NCBI GenBank assembly: GCA_964401835.1
Contig: CAYNZP010000014.1
Span: forward strand, 1 to 62,855
Length of the DNA: 62,855 nucleotides
Origin: CAYNZP01 sp964401835
Lineage (GTDB): Bacteria > Planctomycetota > Phycisphaerae > SM23-33
Reading direction: 5' to 3'
The position numbers and the translations under genes were made by a program. Shown here in pieces: positions 8,220 to 16,851 of the stretch. How positions within the stretch are numbered: the stretch's first letter is position 1; each line of letters starts with the position of its first letter. The notes beneath the pieces are model-generated. The model made no database searches, was not told the DNA's origin, and worked only from the letters and a program-made list of their open reading frames with translations.

Positions 8220-9881
8220 TTATTTGTTCTCCTGGGTAACACTGGACGGAAAGACTCTCTGGGCGGGTTCCCGCAACTCTTCCATGAAATTTTCAAAATC
8301 AAATGAAAGGAATTTGTCGACCAAGTCAGGATCGAACTGTGTCCCTGAATATGTACGAATCTCGTCCAGAACCGTTTCAATAGGCAATGCGTCTCTGTAT
8401 GTTCTATTGGAGGTCATCGCGTCGAAGGCGTCGGCTAGCCCGATAATAAGACCTTCTATTGGAATTTCGCCCTGTTTTAAACCCTTTGGATAACCCTTAC
8501 CGTCGGGCCTTTCGTGGTGAGCCACAATTCCAGATATAATCGGGTCAAGCTGCCTGATGCCCTCTAGAATATTGGCGCCTATAGACGGATGCCGTTTAAT
8601 GACTTCAAACTCATCATCAGTAAGCCTTCCCGTCTTTTGCAGCACCATCTCCGGAACGCCGATCTTCCCTATGTCGTGCAGCAAGCCGGAAAGGTATATC
8701 TGCTGCACCTTTGCAGGTGAAAATCCACAAGCCTGGGCCAACCGCTTGGAAATAATCGCTACTCTCTCGGAATGACCGGAAGTGTATTCGTCCTTGGCGT
8801 CAATCGATGCAGTAAGGGCATGCAAGACGCCCATCAATAAATCCTGAAGCTCCGCGTAAAGTTTATTGTTAGCCAGGAAAATCGAAGCCTGGTTTCCAAT
8901 CGAGCTTATAAGCTTCTGGTCAACACTGTCGAATTCGCCTTCAACCTTGTCAAATCCGATAAGCATACCGATAGTGTTCTGGTCCGTAGCCAGCGGAACA
9001 GCTACAAGCTTTGAAACAGCACTTTGGATTTTAGACTCTTTGGAATGTGCAAACTCATTTTCAACTACGGCTCTGTTGCTTTTGGCGAACCTGACTGCAA
9101 GCTGATTTTTTGCAAGATCCAGTAACTGATCGCGATCAAGGGGCATTTCACCCGCTACTTCAATGATGTCATCCTGGATCGCCGGGGGATCGGAAAAGAC
9201 GATGCCCGATACCGCAGTAACGTTCATTACCTCCATTAGCTCCTGGCAGATATTGCCAAGAAACTCCCTCGGCTCATGCGTAACCCACATCGAGCCGCTA
9301 ATTCGGTAGAGCAGGCTAAGTTCTTCGTATGTATTTGCAAGATTGTCGCTGAGACTTTTTAACTCGTCACTGGCGACATAAGCTTCCATATGGTGCTTGA
9401 CGAGAGATTCCAGAAGCTTGAGAAAATCGCCAGCTTCTTTTGCGCTGTGACGGCAGGAACTGCGGATCATCTTCTCGCCAATCTCGCGATCAAGCTCCAA
9501 CCTGTCGCAAAGTCGCGCAAGAAACTCTTCATCAAGTATCTCCCTTGGAGGATAACAAGCGGCGGCAACCCCTATAAGCCGGCGACGCCAGTTTATCGGA
9601 ACACAAACAAGGCAGCAGCCACATTTTGTCTGGCACTTTCTGCCTTCATCTTTGGCAACAACCCTGTTTACTAAATCGCCCATCTGTTCTTCGTGGCAAC
9701 CTTTACAAGCCTTGTGCATATAACTACAAAAACTGGAGGAACCTTCAAAACTTTCTACCTGATTACCATGGGAATCCCAAATGTGAAGGGTCAGCCCCAT
9801 TTGGCCAAGGTTTTCAGCCAAATCAGTGAAGATTTCCTTCATTGCTTCAAGTTGTCCAGTTTTCTTTCTTGTTACTAACAT
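8220..9881 (-). CDS. PocR-GAF-HD-GYP signalling protein, predicted c-di-GMP phosphodiesterase
   Basis: About 553 residues. The Cys-rich N-terminal segment (FCSYMHKACKGCHEEQ ... CGCCLVCVPI, about 40-105) resembles a PocR sensory domain, which may bind a small molecule or metal. A helical linker leads to a GAF domain (about 195-345), then a complete HD-GYP domain (about 350-540). That domain has HSERV, LLHDIGKIGVP, HHERPDGKGYP and ADAFDAMTSNRTYR, all the residues expected for metal binding and hydrolysis of cyclic di-GMP. No membrane segment is seen, so the protein is cytosolic. ATG 9881 has GAGG 5 nt upstream. ATG 9884 is also possible. Its place between regulators and gspE suggests it controls the secretion/pilus apparatus. 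Confidence 0.92.
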   Translation of the reverse strand: MLVTRKKTGQLEAMKEIFTDLAENLGQMGLTLHIWDSHGNQVESFEGSSSFCSYMHKACKGCHEEQMGDLVNRVVAKDEGRKCQTKCGCCLVCVPINWRRRLIGVAAACYPPREILDEEFLARLCDRLELDREIGEKMIRSSCRHSAKEAGDFLKLLESLVKHHMEAYVASDELKSLSDNLANTYEELSLLYRISGSMWVTHEPREFLGNICQELMEVMNVTAVSGIVFSDPPAIQDDIIEVAGEMPLDRDQLLDLAKNQLAVRFAKSNRAVVENEFAHSKESKIQSAVSKLVAVPLATDQNTIGMLIGFDKVEGEFDSVDQKLISSIGNQASIFLANNKLYAELQDLLMGVLHALTASIDAKDEYTSGHSERVAIISKRLAQACGFSPAKVQQIYLSGLLHDIGKIGVPEMVLQKTGRLTDDEFEVIKRHPSIGANILEGIRQLDPIISGIVAHHERPDGKGYPKGLKQGEIPIEGLIIGLADAFDAMTSNRTYRDALPIETVLDEIRTYSGTQFDPDLVDKFLSFDFENFMEELREPAQRVFPSSVTQENK

Positions 9882-9895
9882 CATTTCCTCATCTA

Positions 9896-10276
9896 TTAAG
9901 CAACTTCAGCTTCCTCCAGAAGCTCCTGAACTTTGTTTAATATTTCTCTTGGCGAAAAAGGTTTTGCCAGCACCGTCGCGATTCCTGCATCTATCATCTC
10001 AGCCGGCTCGATATCAAAGCCCCTTGCAGTAAGCATGATTGCAGGAATATTTTTTGTCTGCTCGCTGCTGCGCATCGCTTTGCACAACTCCAAGCCGCTC
10101 ATAATCGGCATCTGAAAATCTGTAATGAGCATGTCCGGAATTTCTGCATTGCAGACTTCCAAAGCCTCTTCTCCATCCATCGCCGTAAGAACCTCAAAGC
10201 CCGCATTTCGCAGCTTCATCGACACTACGTGCAGAATGTGTGCTTCATCGTCTGCGACTAATATTTTTTTAGACAT
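9896..10276 (-). CDS. Single-domain response regulator (CheY-like receiver)
   Basis: 126 residues, just one receiver domain. The acidic pair is in ILVADDEAH, the phospho-acceptor Asp is in LITDFQMPIMSG (about residue 53), Thr is in IMLTARG, and the conserved Lys is in VLAKPFSP. There is no output domain, so it must signal by protein-protein contact, perhaps with the adjacent HD-GYP protein, 12 nt downstream. The histidine kinase gene ends 26 nt upstream and is the likely phosphodonor. Confidence 0.93.
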   Translation of the reverse strand: MSKKILVADDEAHILHVVSMKLRNAGFEVLTAMDGEEALEVCNAEIPDMLITDFQMPIMSGLELCKAMRSSEQTKNIPAIMLTARGFDIEPAEMIDAGIATVLAKPFSPREILNKVQELLEEAEVA

Positions 10277-10301
10277 TGCCTTTATTCCTTCCGTATCAAA
10301 A

Positions 10302-11744
10302 TTAAATCAATAGAGGCAGTTCAAAACTGAACGTACTTCCCTTGTCGGGTTCGCTTGTCACTAACAATTTACCGTCATGGACCGCTTCCAGAATGTGCTT
10401 TACAAGCGTCAAGCCCAGGCCCGTTCCCTTTGCGATCTTCTTATTGGCCTTTACCCGATAAAACTTATCGAATATGTGTGGCAGGTCGTCAGCGGGTATT
10501 CCAATACCGGTATCAGAAACATCGCAAACAGCTACCCCTCGGCGTTCATCCACGCCAACGTTAACCGTTACCTTGCCACCGTCAGGCGTATACTTGATCG
10601 CATTGGAAATCAGATTCATAAAGGCTTGGTAAATCATGTCTTGGTCAGCCTCGACCTGGTGATAAACCGGCGCGAGCCTTTCGACTATCTCAATCTTCTT
10701 CGCCTTCGCCTGCGGAGCAGCTACATCCAGAACCTGCTTGCAAACGCTGGTAAGGCTAATCGGTTCGCGTACAACCTTCACCACGCCTGACTCGATTCGA
10801 GAAATATTAAGTATGTTCTCTATCAGACGGTGGAGGCGGTCTGTCTGCGAAGAAATGATGTTGTAGAAATCCTGCTTTGTCTGCTCGTCTTGAGCCTCGC
10901 CATCGACAAGCATCTCGACATAAGCCTTTATTGAAGCCAGAGGTGTCTTGAGCTCGTGTGAAACATTCGAGACAAAATCCGTCTTCATGCGGGCTATTTC
11001 CTTTTCCCGCGTGACGTCATGCAATACCGCTACAACGCCGGAAACTTCTTCGCTTGGCCCGACGACGCAACTCAGAGTTATATTAAATGTTCTGGGCGAG
11101 CCCTTTTGGTCGATGCTGTGCTCGACAACCTTTCTCGTAAAGCTCTTGCCATGGCTGCGAGTCTCGCGAACCAACCGCACAAGCGTGCCGTCTGAAATAA
11201 TGCGATCGATATTCTTTCGCAGTGATGTATCAAGCTTAAAGCCCAACAACTTCTCGGCAGACTCGTTAGCCAGTATCAACTCGTCGAAACGATTGGTCAC
11301 TATTACAGCATCCGAAATCGAGAATATAATCGCCTCGGTATGATGTTTCTCGGCAGCGGCTATTCGCGATTGGATCTGCAATTCACGATTCTCGCCACGA
11401 AGCTTTTCGGTTCGGTTTCTGATGGTTGTGAGGAACTCATTTAAAGGCCTTGTTATCTTGGCCAATTCCTCAGTTCCTTCCACCATCACCAGCCCGACCT
11501 GGCCGGACTTGGCCATCTCCTCAAGCTGTGACGATATTCCGTTAATCGCGCGATGTACGCTTCGCCAGAAAACAAGCAGCACCAAAACGGTAAGCGACGC
11601 CACAAGACCGAGAACCAGGAAATTGAACCCCGTCTGAGGAACAATGTGTCCCTGCATCGCCATCATCGTGGCGTAGTAAGCAGCACCCGCCCCGAGCGAT
11701 ACAAGTACAATCGTTGTCAGTCCCAGTCTTTTAGCTGTCGTCAC
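10302..11744 (-). CDS. PAS-containing membrane sensor histidine kinase
   Basis: 480 residues from GTG 11744, which has GGAG 6 nt upstream. Two membrane helices lie at about 8-28 and 40-62 with a very short periplasmic loop. A HAMP-like linker follows, then a PAS domain (about 125-235), HisKA with phospho-His in SHELKTPLASI (about 263), and a full HATPase (NLISNAIKYTPDG N box, DTGIGIP G1, FDKFYR F box, GTGLGL G2). The architecture is PhoR/WalK-like. The tiny external loop suggests that it senses within the membrane or via PAS rather than an extracytoplasmic ligand. It is co-transcribed with the receiver gene downstream. Confidence 0.92.
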   Translation of the reverse strand: MTTAKRLGLTTIVLVSLGAGAAYYATMMAMQGHIVPQTGFNFLVLGLVASLTVLVLLVFWRSVHRAINGISSQLEEMAKSGQVGLVMVEGTEELAKITRPLNEFLTTIRNRTEKLRGENRELQIQSRIAAAEKHHTEAIIFSISDAVIVTNRFDELILANESAEKLLGFKLDTSLRKNIDRIISDGTLVRLVRETRSHGKSFTRKVVEHSIDQKGSPRTFNITLSCVVGPSEEVSGVVAVLHDVTREKEIARMKTDFVSNVSHELKTPLASIKAYVEMLVDGEAQDEQTKQDFYNIISSQTDRLHRLIENILNISRIESGVVKVVREPISLTSVCKQVLDVAAPQAKAKKIEIVERLAPVYHQVEADQDMIYQAFMNLISNAIKYTPDGGKVTVNVGVDERRGVAVCDVSDTGIGIPADDLPHIFDKFYRVKANKKIAKGTGLGLTLVKHILEAVHDGKLLVTSEPDKGSTFSFELPLLI

Positions 11745-11777
11745 CGTTTTCTCCTGATCAAGCTTTCTTTTGTGACA

Positions 11778-12974
11778 TTAGTCCAACTTTGAAAGCTCGG
11801 TTACTTCCCTCTTTTCTAAAAGCTCGCGGGCTAGTTCATTTTCCGGATCGACTCGCAATGCCTGGGCAAAGCAATTCCTTGCTTCCTGATCTTTACCTAT
11901 AGCTGCATACCCCCTGCCAAGCAGGCACAGCAGCGCAGAGCTTTTGGGGTGTATCGAAACCGATCGATTTAGAATTTTTATCGCTGCACTGGACTGGCCG
12001 TTTTCTATCATCGCGTAACCCAAAAGAATGGTCGCATCCAGAAAACCATCATCAATCTGAAGTGCCTGCCTTGCGGAAATTACAGCCCGATGCATATCAC
12101 CGAGCGCTATAGCAGACTTGGCTATGTTCGACCAAACGCCCGGATTTTCTGGGTCCAGTTCGCTGGCCTTGTAATATGCATTGCGTGCCTTGTAAGGCTT
12201 GCTCGCTGCAATATAGCTGTCACCAAGCATGGTATAGACCCATGCACCTGCGCTATAGTCCTTCGAGTCCAGCAGTGTCTCTATTGTTTCGATTACCTGT
12301 GGATACAGACCTGCCTTGAACTGGGCACGGGCAAGCGATTCCCTGTAACCAATATGTTGATAATTGATATCGCTGGCCTGGCTGAAAAAACCGGCAGCCT
12401 TGCGATATTCCTTCTGCATCATTGCAATACGTCCAGCCAGTTCGAAGATACCCGGCTCATCGCCTGAAATGCTGGTATAGCTTTCGATGTTGAGCTGGGC
12501 CTCTCTGATGCGACCCATTGCAACCAGCACCTCGGTCGCAGCCATCACAGCAGAAAGGTTTTCACTGTCCAGGCTGTGGACCTTGCGGTAGTATTTGAGG
12601 GCTTGTTCACACTTGCCGTCTTTTTCCAGCGCCACGCCTGTCAGGTACATGGCCTCGGTAGATTTTGGGTTCAACTCAATGGCCTTATCCAACTGGGCCT
12701 TGGCAGCGACATAGTGGCCCTGCTCGATATAGACTTTGCTCAAAAGGATACGTGCTTCGAAGAAATCTTCCTTGAGGGCCAGCGCGTCCTGGGCCTTGAT
12801 ACCAGCCTGATCAAGTTGGCCAACCTTAAGCTGCTCTTCGCCCAGGCTGCACAGTGTCTTGGCACGAACCTCAAACCAGCGTCCATAGGCTTCCTCTCGT
12901 GCCTCACTCACGGTCAACTGATTGCAGCCGACCAGAGTTCCTATCAGTATCGCTATTATGATTATGTTCTTCAT
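11778..12974 (-). CDS. TPR-repeat lipoprotein of the secretion/pilus operon
   Basis: About 398 residues. ATG 12974 is chosen because it puts MKNIIIIAILIGTLVGC, a perfect lipoprotein signal with Cys at about 17, at the N-terminus. An in-frame ATG at 12995 adds seven residues only. The rest is about nine tetratricopeptide repeats (for example ARILLSKVYIEQGHYVAAKA and TEAMYLTGVALEKDGKCEQA). It is probably an outer-membrane-anchored scaffold. PilF/PilW-type pilotins, also TPR lipoproteins, help secretin assembly, and the gene lies directly after the secretin gene, so a pilotin-like role is plausible. The length exceeds PilF (about 250), so orthology is not claimed. Confidence 0.85.
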   Translation of the reverse strand: MKNIIIIAILIGTLVGCNQLTVSEAREEAYGRWFEVRAKTLCSLGEEQLKVGQLDQAGIKAQDALALKEDFFEARILLSKVYIEQGHYVAAKAQLDKAIELNPKSTEAMYLTGVALEKDGKCEQALKYYRKVHSLDSENLSAVMAATEVLVAMGRIREAQLNIESYTSISGDEPGIFELAGRIAMMQKEYRKAAGFFSQASDINYQHIGYRESLARAQFKAGLYPQVIETIETLLDSKDYSAGAWVYTMLGDSYIAASKPYKARNAYYKASELDPENPGVWSNIAKSAIALGDMHRAVISARQALQIDDGFLDATILLGYAMIENGQSSAAIKILNRSVSIHPKSSALLCLLGRGYAAIGKDQEARNCFAQALRVDPENELARELLEKREVTELSKLD

Positions 12975-13056
12975 GGTTAAGCTCCAAACTTCCATGTTCT
13001 AGTTATCTAAATTTCTTATAATTCCCAAATTAACACCCAAGGCGAAAAAAATAGCC

Positions 13057-14952
13057 TTATTCCTTAGGCCTGTCTGCTTCCGGCCTGACTGGAGCATTAT
13101 TGGGAAGTATCGGATCTTCCGGACGATGTTTAACGCCCAGCGCATCTCTGACATCAGCCTCGAGTTTTTCGCCATCTCTTGGCTTACGCCATGGAATCGC
13201 ACGTTCGACGGGCTTATCCAGACTACCCTGAACGGCCATTCTCTGCATGATGTACTTGGCTGCGGAATATTGCGACTCGTCAGCCCAGTAAGCCTTCTCG
13301 GTAAGGCGTTCCTTCATGCGAATTGCCTCTTCCATACGCGGCTGAAGCGACAAGGCCATATCGATGTTCCAAAGTGCCTTTTCGCGATCACCGGCTGCAA
13401 GTTCCTTGCGTGCCCAACGCAAATGCTGTTGTGCAAGGCGATCCCTGCCCCACCACCTCAGGCCTTTACGCTGTCCGACACGGAACCGCTCAGCATCGTC
13501 TTTGAGCTGCTCTGATATTGCTTCGTCAGCTTCGTTCTGGATGATACGGGGAGTAATCATAATGACGACCTCTTCACGGTCCGTTTCATCAACTGTCCTG
13601 CGGAACAGTGTACCAAGATACGGAATGTTCCCTGCTAACGGCACCTGAGCACGCCCATCCTCTGTACGCTCACGGAACAGGCCGCCAATAACGATAGTAT
13701 GGCCGTCTTTGACCATGACGTTCGAGGTTACTTCTGTAGTGGTTTCATTCGGCAGACCATCGGTAACACTACCAGAGGAATCTTCCGGATGGATTTCCAT
13801 TCTCACATAACCGTTCTTGCCGATATACGGACGAACGACCAGTCGGGTACCAGTTTCCAGGAATTCGACCGTCTGTGTCGCAACCGTCTCGGTTACTGTC
13901 GTTGTTATGTAACCGCTACGATTACCAACCATGACTTCGCCGCGTTGTTTGTTCACAACCAACAGCTTCGGATTGGCCATAACCGTAACGTCGGTAACCG
14001 TTTCCAAAGCCCGGACAAAGAAGGCTGTATCGTTGGCGATAAAGCCTATCGTCATGCCGCCGGCAGGAATACCAGTGTTGAAGTCGGTTCTGAAAGTGGC
14101 TGCAGCAAGATCGAGATCGCCGACGTTCGCAGTGCCTGTTGTCAGATCCTGTACTCCCGGAGTTGTAGAACCAAACGCATTCCAGTTGACGCCGGCGAGA
14201 GTCTGAAAATCAATACCCAGGGCATTGTCCTCATTCAGAGTAGCCCGCAGTAATGTGGCCTCGATAAGAACCTGGTCAGGCCTGACATCCAATTCACTTA
14301 TGATTTGTGTAATCTTACGAATGTTTTCTTCGTAGTCTTTGACAACCAAAACGTCTTCGGTGGCATAAGTGTTGCCGCCGGTGTCTTCCGTAGAGGTTTT
14401 GATGCCCATAGCCGCTGCTGGTGTTACAGAGATGCTTCCTTCGCTCGAAAGTGCCGGCGAAACAAGCGTCCTGGTATCAGCTGCGGTTATGTAGTATAGG
14501 CGGAAGGTCTTTGTGATGGTTTTTTGCTCTGCCTTTACAATCTTATCTTTCTGTTCCTGGGTATAAACATAGATAAAATTGCCTTTTTCGATGTAGACAA
14601 AGCCGGTCGCCTTGAGTACCGCTTCAAGAGCTTCTTTGAAGGTCACGCTATAGAGATCAGCAGTAACACTGCCTGTAACTTCTTTCGTGGCGATGATGTT
14701 CTTCTTGCCCTGTGTACTGAGCAGCTGAAGAACGCCGCGAAGATCAGCTTCCTGAACGTGGATTTCAAAGGTTCCTGGCTGGGACTCATTTACGCCTTCA
14801 TTCAATTCTCCATTATCCGCCGGTGCGGATGTAGGAAGAGTCGTTGGCGTGGATTGTTCCTGGCCAAGGGCAACCGTGCAAAAGCAAAGCAAAACGGCAG
14901 CTGCCACCAAAATTGCCCGCCCCATTCGCGTGGTTAAGTTCATTGCGTTCAT
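13057..14952 (-). CDS. gspD: Outer-membrane secretin, GspD/PilQ family
   Basis: 631 residues with a cleavable signal peptide (AILVAAAVLLCFCTVALGQ). After a low-complexity Thr/Pro/Ala segment come the N-domain with the secretin/TonB short N-terminal fold (FEIHVQEADLRGVLQLLS ... SVTFKEALEAVLKATGFVYIEKGN) and an NolW-like domain around 150-215. The secretin channel follows, with the signature VPLAGNIPYLGTLFR and DREEVVIMITPRII. A C-terminal extension of about 140 residues includes a TPR-like helical stretch (RWARKELAAGDREKALWNIDMALSL) that ordinary GspD lacks. AAGGAG 7 nt upstream fixes the start. It forms the gate through which substrates or pilus exit. Confidence 0.93.
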   Translation of the reverse strand: MNAMNLTTRMGRAILVAAAVLLCFCTVALGQEQSTPTTLPTSAPADNGELNEGVNESQPGTFEIHVQEADLRGVLQLLSTQGKKNIIATKEVTGSVTADLYSVTFKEALEAVLKATGFVYIEKGNFIYVYTQEQKDKIVKAEQKTITKTFRLYYITAADTRTLVSPALSSEGSISVTPAAAMGIKTSTEDTGGNTYATEDVLVVKDYEENIRKITQIISELDVRPDQVLIEATLLRATLNEDNALGIDFQTLAGVNWNAFGSTTPGVQDLTTGTANVGDLDLAAATFRTDFNTGIPAGGMTIGFIANDTAFFVRALETVTDVTVMANPKLLVVNKQRGEVMVGNRSGYITTTVTETVATQTVEFLETGTRLVVRPYIGKNGYVRMEIHPEDSSGSVTDGLPNETTTEVTSNVMVKDGHTIVIGGLFRERTEDGRAQVPLAGNIPYLGTLFRRTVDETDREEVVIMITPRIIQNEADEAISEQLKDDAERFRVGQRKGLRWWGRDRLAQQHLRWARKELAAGDREKALWNIDMALSLQPRMEEAIRMKERLTEKAYWADESQYSAAKYIMQRMAVQGSLDKPVERAIPWRKPRDGEKLEADVRDALGVKHRPEDPILPNNAPVRPEADRPKE

Positions 14953-15046
14953 TGCTAAACTCCTTACTGGTTTGCCGCTTCCAAAGCAGCGTTAAAAATT
15001 TTTGTTTTGCGCTTCCTCAAGCGCGCCCAACCGCAAGCACTAAAAA

Positions 15047-15655
15047 CTAATTCTGCATCTCAAGAGTTATCTTGACTGCGTCTTTTTCGACTATACAAGA
15101 GTGAGACGTTATCTCGACTATTTTAAAACCGCTTATCCATTCACCTGTTCTCAAAACTCGTCCATTAATAATTGCACTTGGTGTTGCTGAAATAACCGTG
15201 CTTTGCAGCACAAGCGCTTGAGCCTGTGCCTGAATAACCTGAATCGCCATCTCGGTTTCATCGACTTCATCCGGAACATCAGTAATTGAAGCCTTACCGT
15301 TCATGGAGCCCTTCTGTGGCGGGAAAAATTCCGGATTAGGTAAAAAGATGTCCCGTGTGAAAGAATAATTCTCTCGTCTGACAATATTCCTTCTTGCCGG
15401 TGCGTCATCTTCCGCAATATCAAGGTCTTCAAATGCCGTAACAGCCTCTCTGGGAGAAGACGGGAAAACTACAGCGTTTCCAGAACCGGCAGCAGTAACC
15501 TCCGACGGAGTCATTTGCTTTACAACAAACTTGCCAATAACTACCACTCCGACTATTGCAACAATTGCCAGGATCGCAGCTCGTTTCTTGTCCTGCTTGA
15601 GCTCCAGGATTAACCTTTGCTTCATGTCCTGAATGTTATTACTTGAATCAGCCAT
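15047..15655 (-). CDS. PilP/GspB-like periplasmic connector of the secretion/pilus machine
   Basis: 202 residues: a cytoplasmic N-terminus, one membrane helix (AAILAIVAIVGVVVIGKFVV, about 26-45), a variable linker, and a C-terminal domain of about 60 residues. That domain reads ISATPSAIINGRVLRTGEWI ... GFKIVEITSHSCIVEKD. Its 'small beta domain with INGRxLRxGE' pattern is what PilP, GspC and GspB share for docking to the secretin. The gene sits between pilO and the secretin, exactly where pilP sits in pilMNOPQ operons. The assignment rests on position plus this weak motif. Confidence 0.65.
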   Translation of the reverse strand: MADSSNNIQDMKQRLILELKQDKKRAAILAIVAIVGVVVIGKFVVKQMTPSEVTAAGSGNAVVFPSSPREAVTAFEDLDIAEDDAPARRNIVRRENYSFTRDIFLPNPEFFPPQKGSMNGKASITDVPDEVDETEMAIQVIQAQAQALVLQSTVISATPSAIINGRVLRTGEWISGFKIVEITSHSCIVEKDAVKITLEMQN

Positions 15656-15666
15656 TTTTTTATTAC

Positions 15667-16203
15667 CTAGCTCTTGGTGAAATAGATATTCAAATGAAGC
15701 TCTATTTCCAAACCGGTTTCATCACGATTTTTACTTTGGGCTATGTTCAATTCCTGCACTCTTGTCAGACGTTCCATCTGATCTACTCGTTTAAGAAAGC
15801 GGGCCAGCGAAAGATACGATCCCTTAAATCGCATAACTATCGGCAACGTATGGAACAGTTCTTCGGGCTTGGGATTTCCCGGTTCGATTTCAATATTCGG
15901 GATATCTTCCTGCCTGAGGTTATCGCTGATGTCCCGAAGGAAACCGGCAAGTTCTTTCTGTTTGGGAAGACGACGGTCAAAGTCCTGGTACCGCTTTTTC
16001 ATATCCTCGACCTGTTTGACCATTGTCGGAACAACCGAGGCTTTCATGGAATCCGACTCAAGAGCCATTTTCTGGGAGGAAATCTGCTCGCGGACATTGT
16101 CCAGCTTCTTTCCCTGGGGCATGAAAATCAGGAAAGTCGCGGTAATGACAATTACCACCAAAACTCCCACAACCAGAAAGTCATCTTTTGTCAAACGAAA
16201 CAT
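15667..16203 (-). CDS. pilO: Type IV pilus/T2SS inner-membrane alignment protein PilO
   Basis: About 178 residues. One N-terminal membrane helix (FLVVGVLVVIVITATFLIFMP) is followed by a coiled coil (about 35-75) and the PilO/GspM ferredoxin-like fold (LAGFLRDISDNLRQEDIPNI ... LPIVMRFKGSYLSLARFLKRVDQMERLTRV). The last segment is a strong PilO signature. ATG 16203 is preferred because GGAGG sits 8 nt upstream. The GTG at 16209 is too close to it. It pairs with PilN to link PilM to the periplasmic part. Confidence 0.88.
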   Translation of the reverse strand: MFRLTKDDFLVVGVLVVIVITATFLIFMPQGKKLDNVREQISSQKMALESDSMKASVVPTMVKQVEDMKKRYQDFDRRLPKQKELAGFLRDISDNLRQEDIPNIEIEPGNPKPEELFHTLPIVMRFKGSYLSLARFLKRVDQMERLTRVQELNIAQSKNRDETGLEIELHLNIYFTKS

Positions 16204-16218
16204 TCGCACTGCCTCCGG

Positions 16219-16851
16219 CTATCTAATAACAAAGCAGCTGGCCTGAAATTCCCGGGCCGCCCTGCCTCTAAAATCCACTGTCTTGACATAGCCCATATTC
16301 ACATCTTCGAAAAGTGGGCTTGCTGAAAGTTGGCCGATAAAATTCGCCACATCCACATCCGTTGGCGCGACGCCTTTGAGTTTTAATTGGATGCGCTTTA
16401 CTACCTTTTCCTTTTTGACCTTTTTCTTGCTGGACCTCGAAGCCCGCATGTTCTTGTTAGTAACCGGCTTGATTGGTATGCGAATTTCGCTCACTTCCAA
16501 TTTCATATCCGTAAAAGCCATGCTTTCGGGCAAAAGCTGATCCATCTCTGAAATAATATCCAAAGCCTTGATCCTGCTTCCAAGGTCGTCGTCTACCCGC
16601 TTTTTGAGCAGCAATTCATTTTGCTGTCTTTCCAGCGAAGCCCGAAGAACCAGCTGCTGCTGAATATTGCTGGAGCGATCGTTGAGCAAGCGAAGCTCAG
16701 CCTTGGCGCTGGAGATGGTATCCTGGCGGATATAGCCCCAAACTGCCAATAGCAGTACGCAACCAGTCAGCCAAAAGCTCTGGTGTTTCAAACGGGTTCG
16801 TTTGGCCCGCTGAATCTTAATTCGTTCAGGCAGAAAGTCTACTTTGTCCAT
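16219..16851 (-). CDS. pilN: Type IV pilus inner-membrane protein PilN
   Basis: 210 residues. It begins MDKVDFLPERIKIQRAKR, the cytoplasmic NFLP-like N-terminus that binds PilM. A membrane helix follows (SFWLTGCVLLLAVWGYI, about 26-42), then a coiled coil and a ferredoxin-like domain (about 130-205). A basic insert (RASRSSKKKVKKEKVVKR) interrupts the periplasmic domain, which is unusual for PilN. The first 26 nt overlap the end of pilM, consistent with coupled translation. Confidence 0.85.
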   Translation of the reverse strand: MDKVDFLPERIKIQRAKRTRLKHQSFWLTGCVLLLAVWGYIRQDTISSAKAELRLLNDRSSNIQQQLVLRASLERQQNELLLKKRVDDDLGSRIKALDIISEMDQLLPESMAFTDMKLEVSEIRIPIKPVTNKNMRASRSSKKKVKKEKVVKRIQLKLKGVAPTDVDVANFIGQLSASPLFEDVNMGYVKTVDFRGRAAREFQASCFVIR

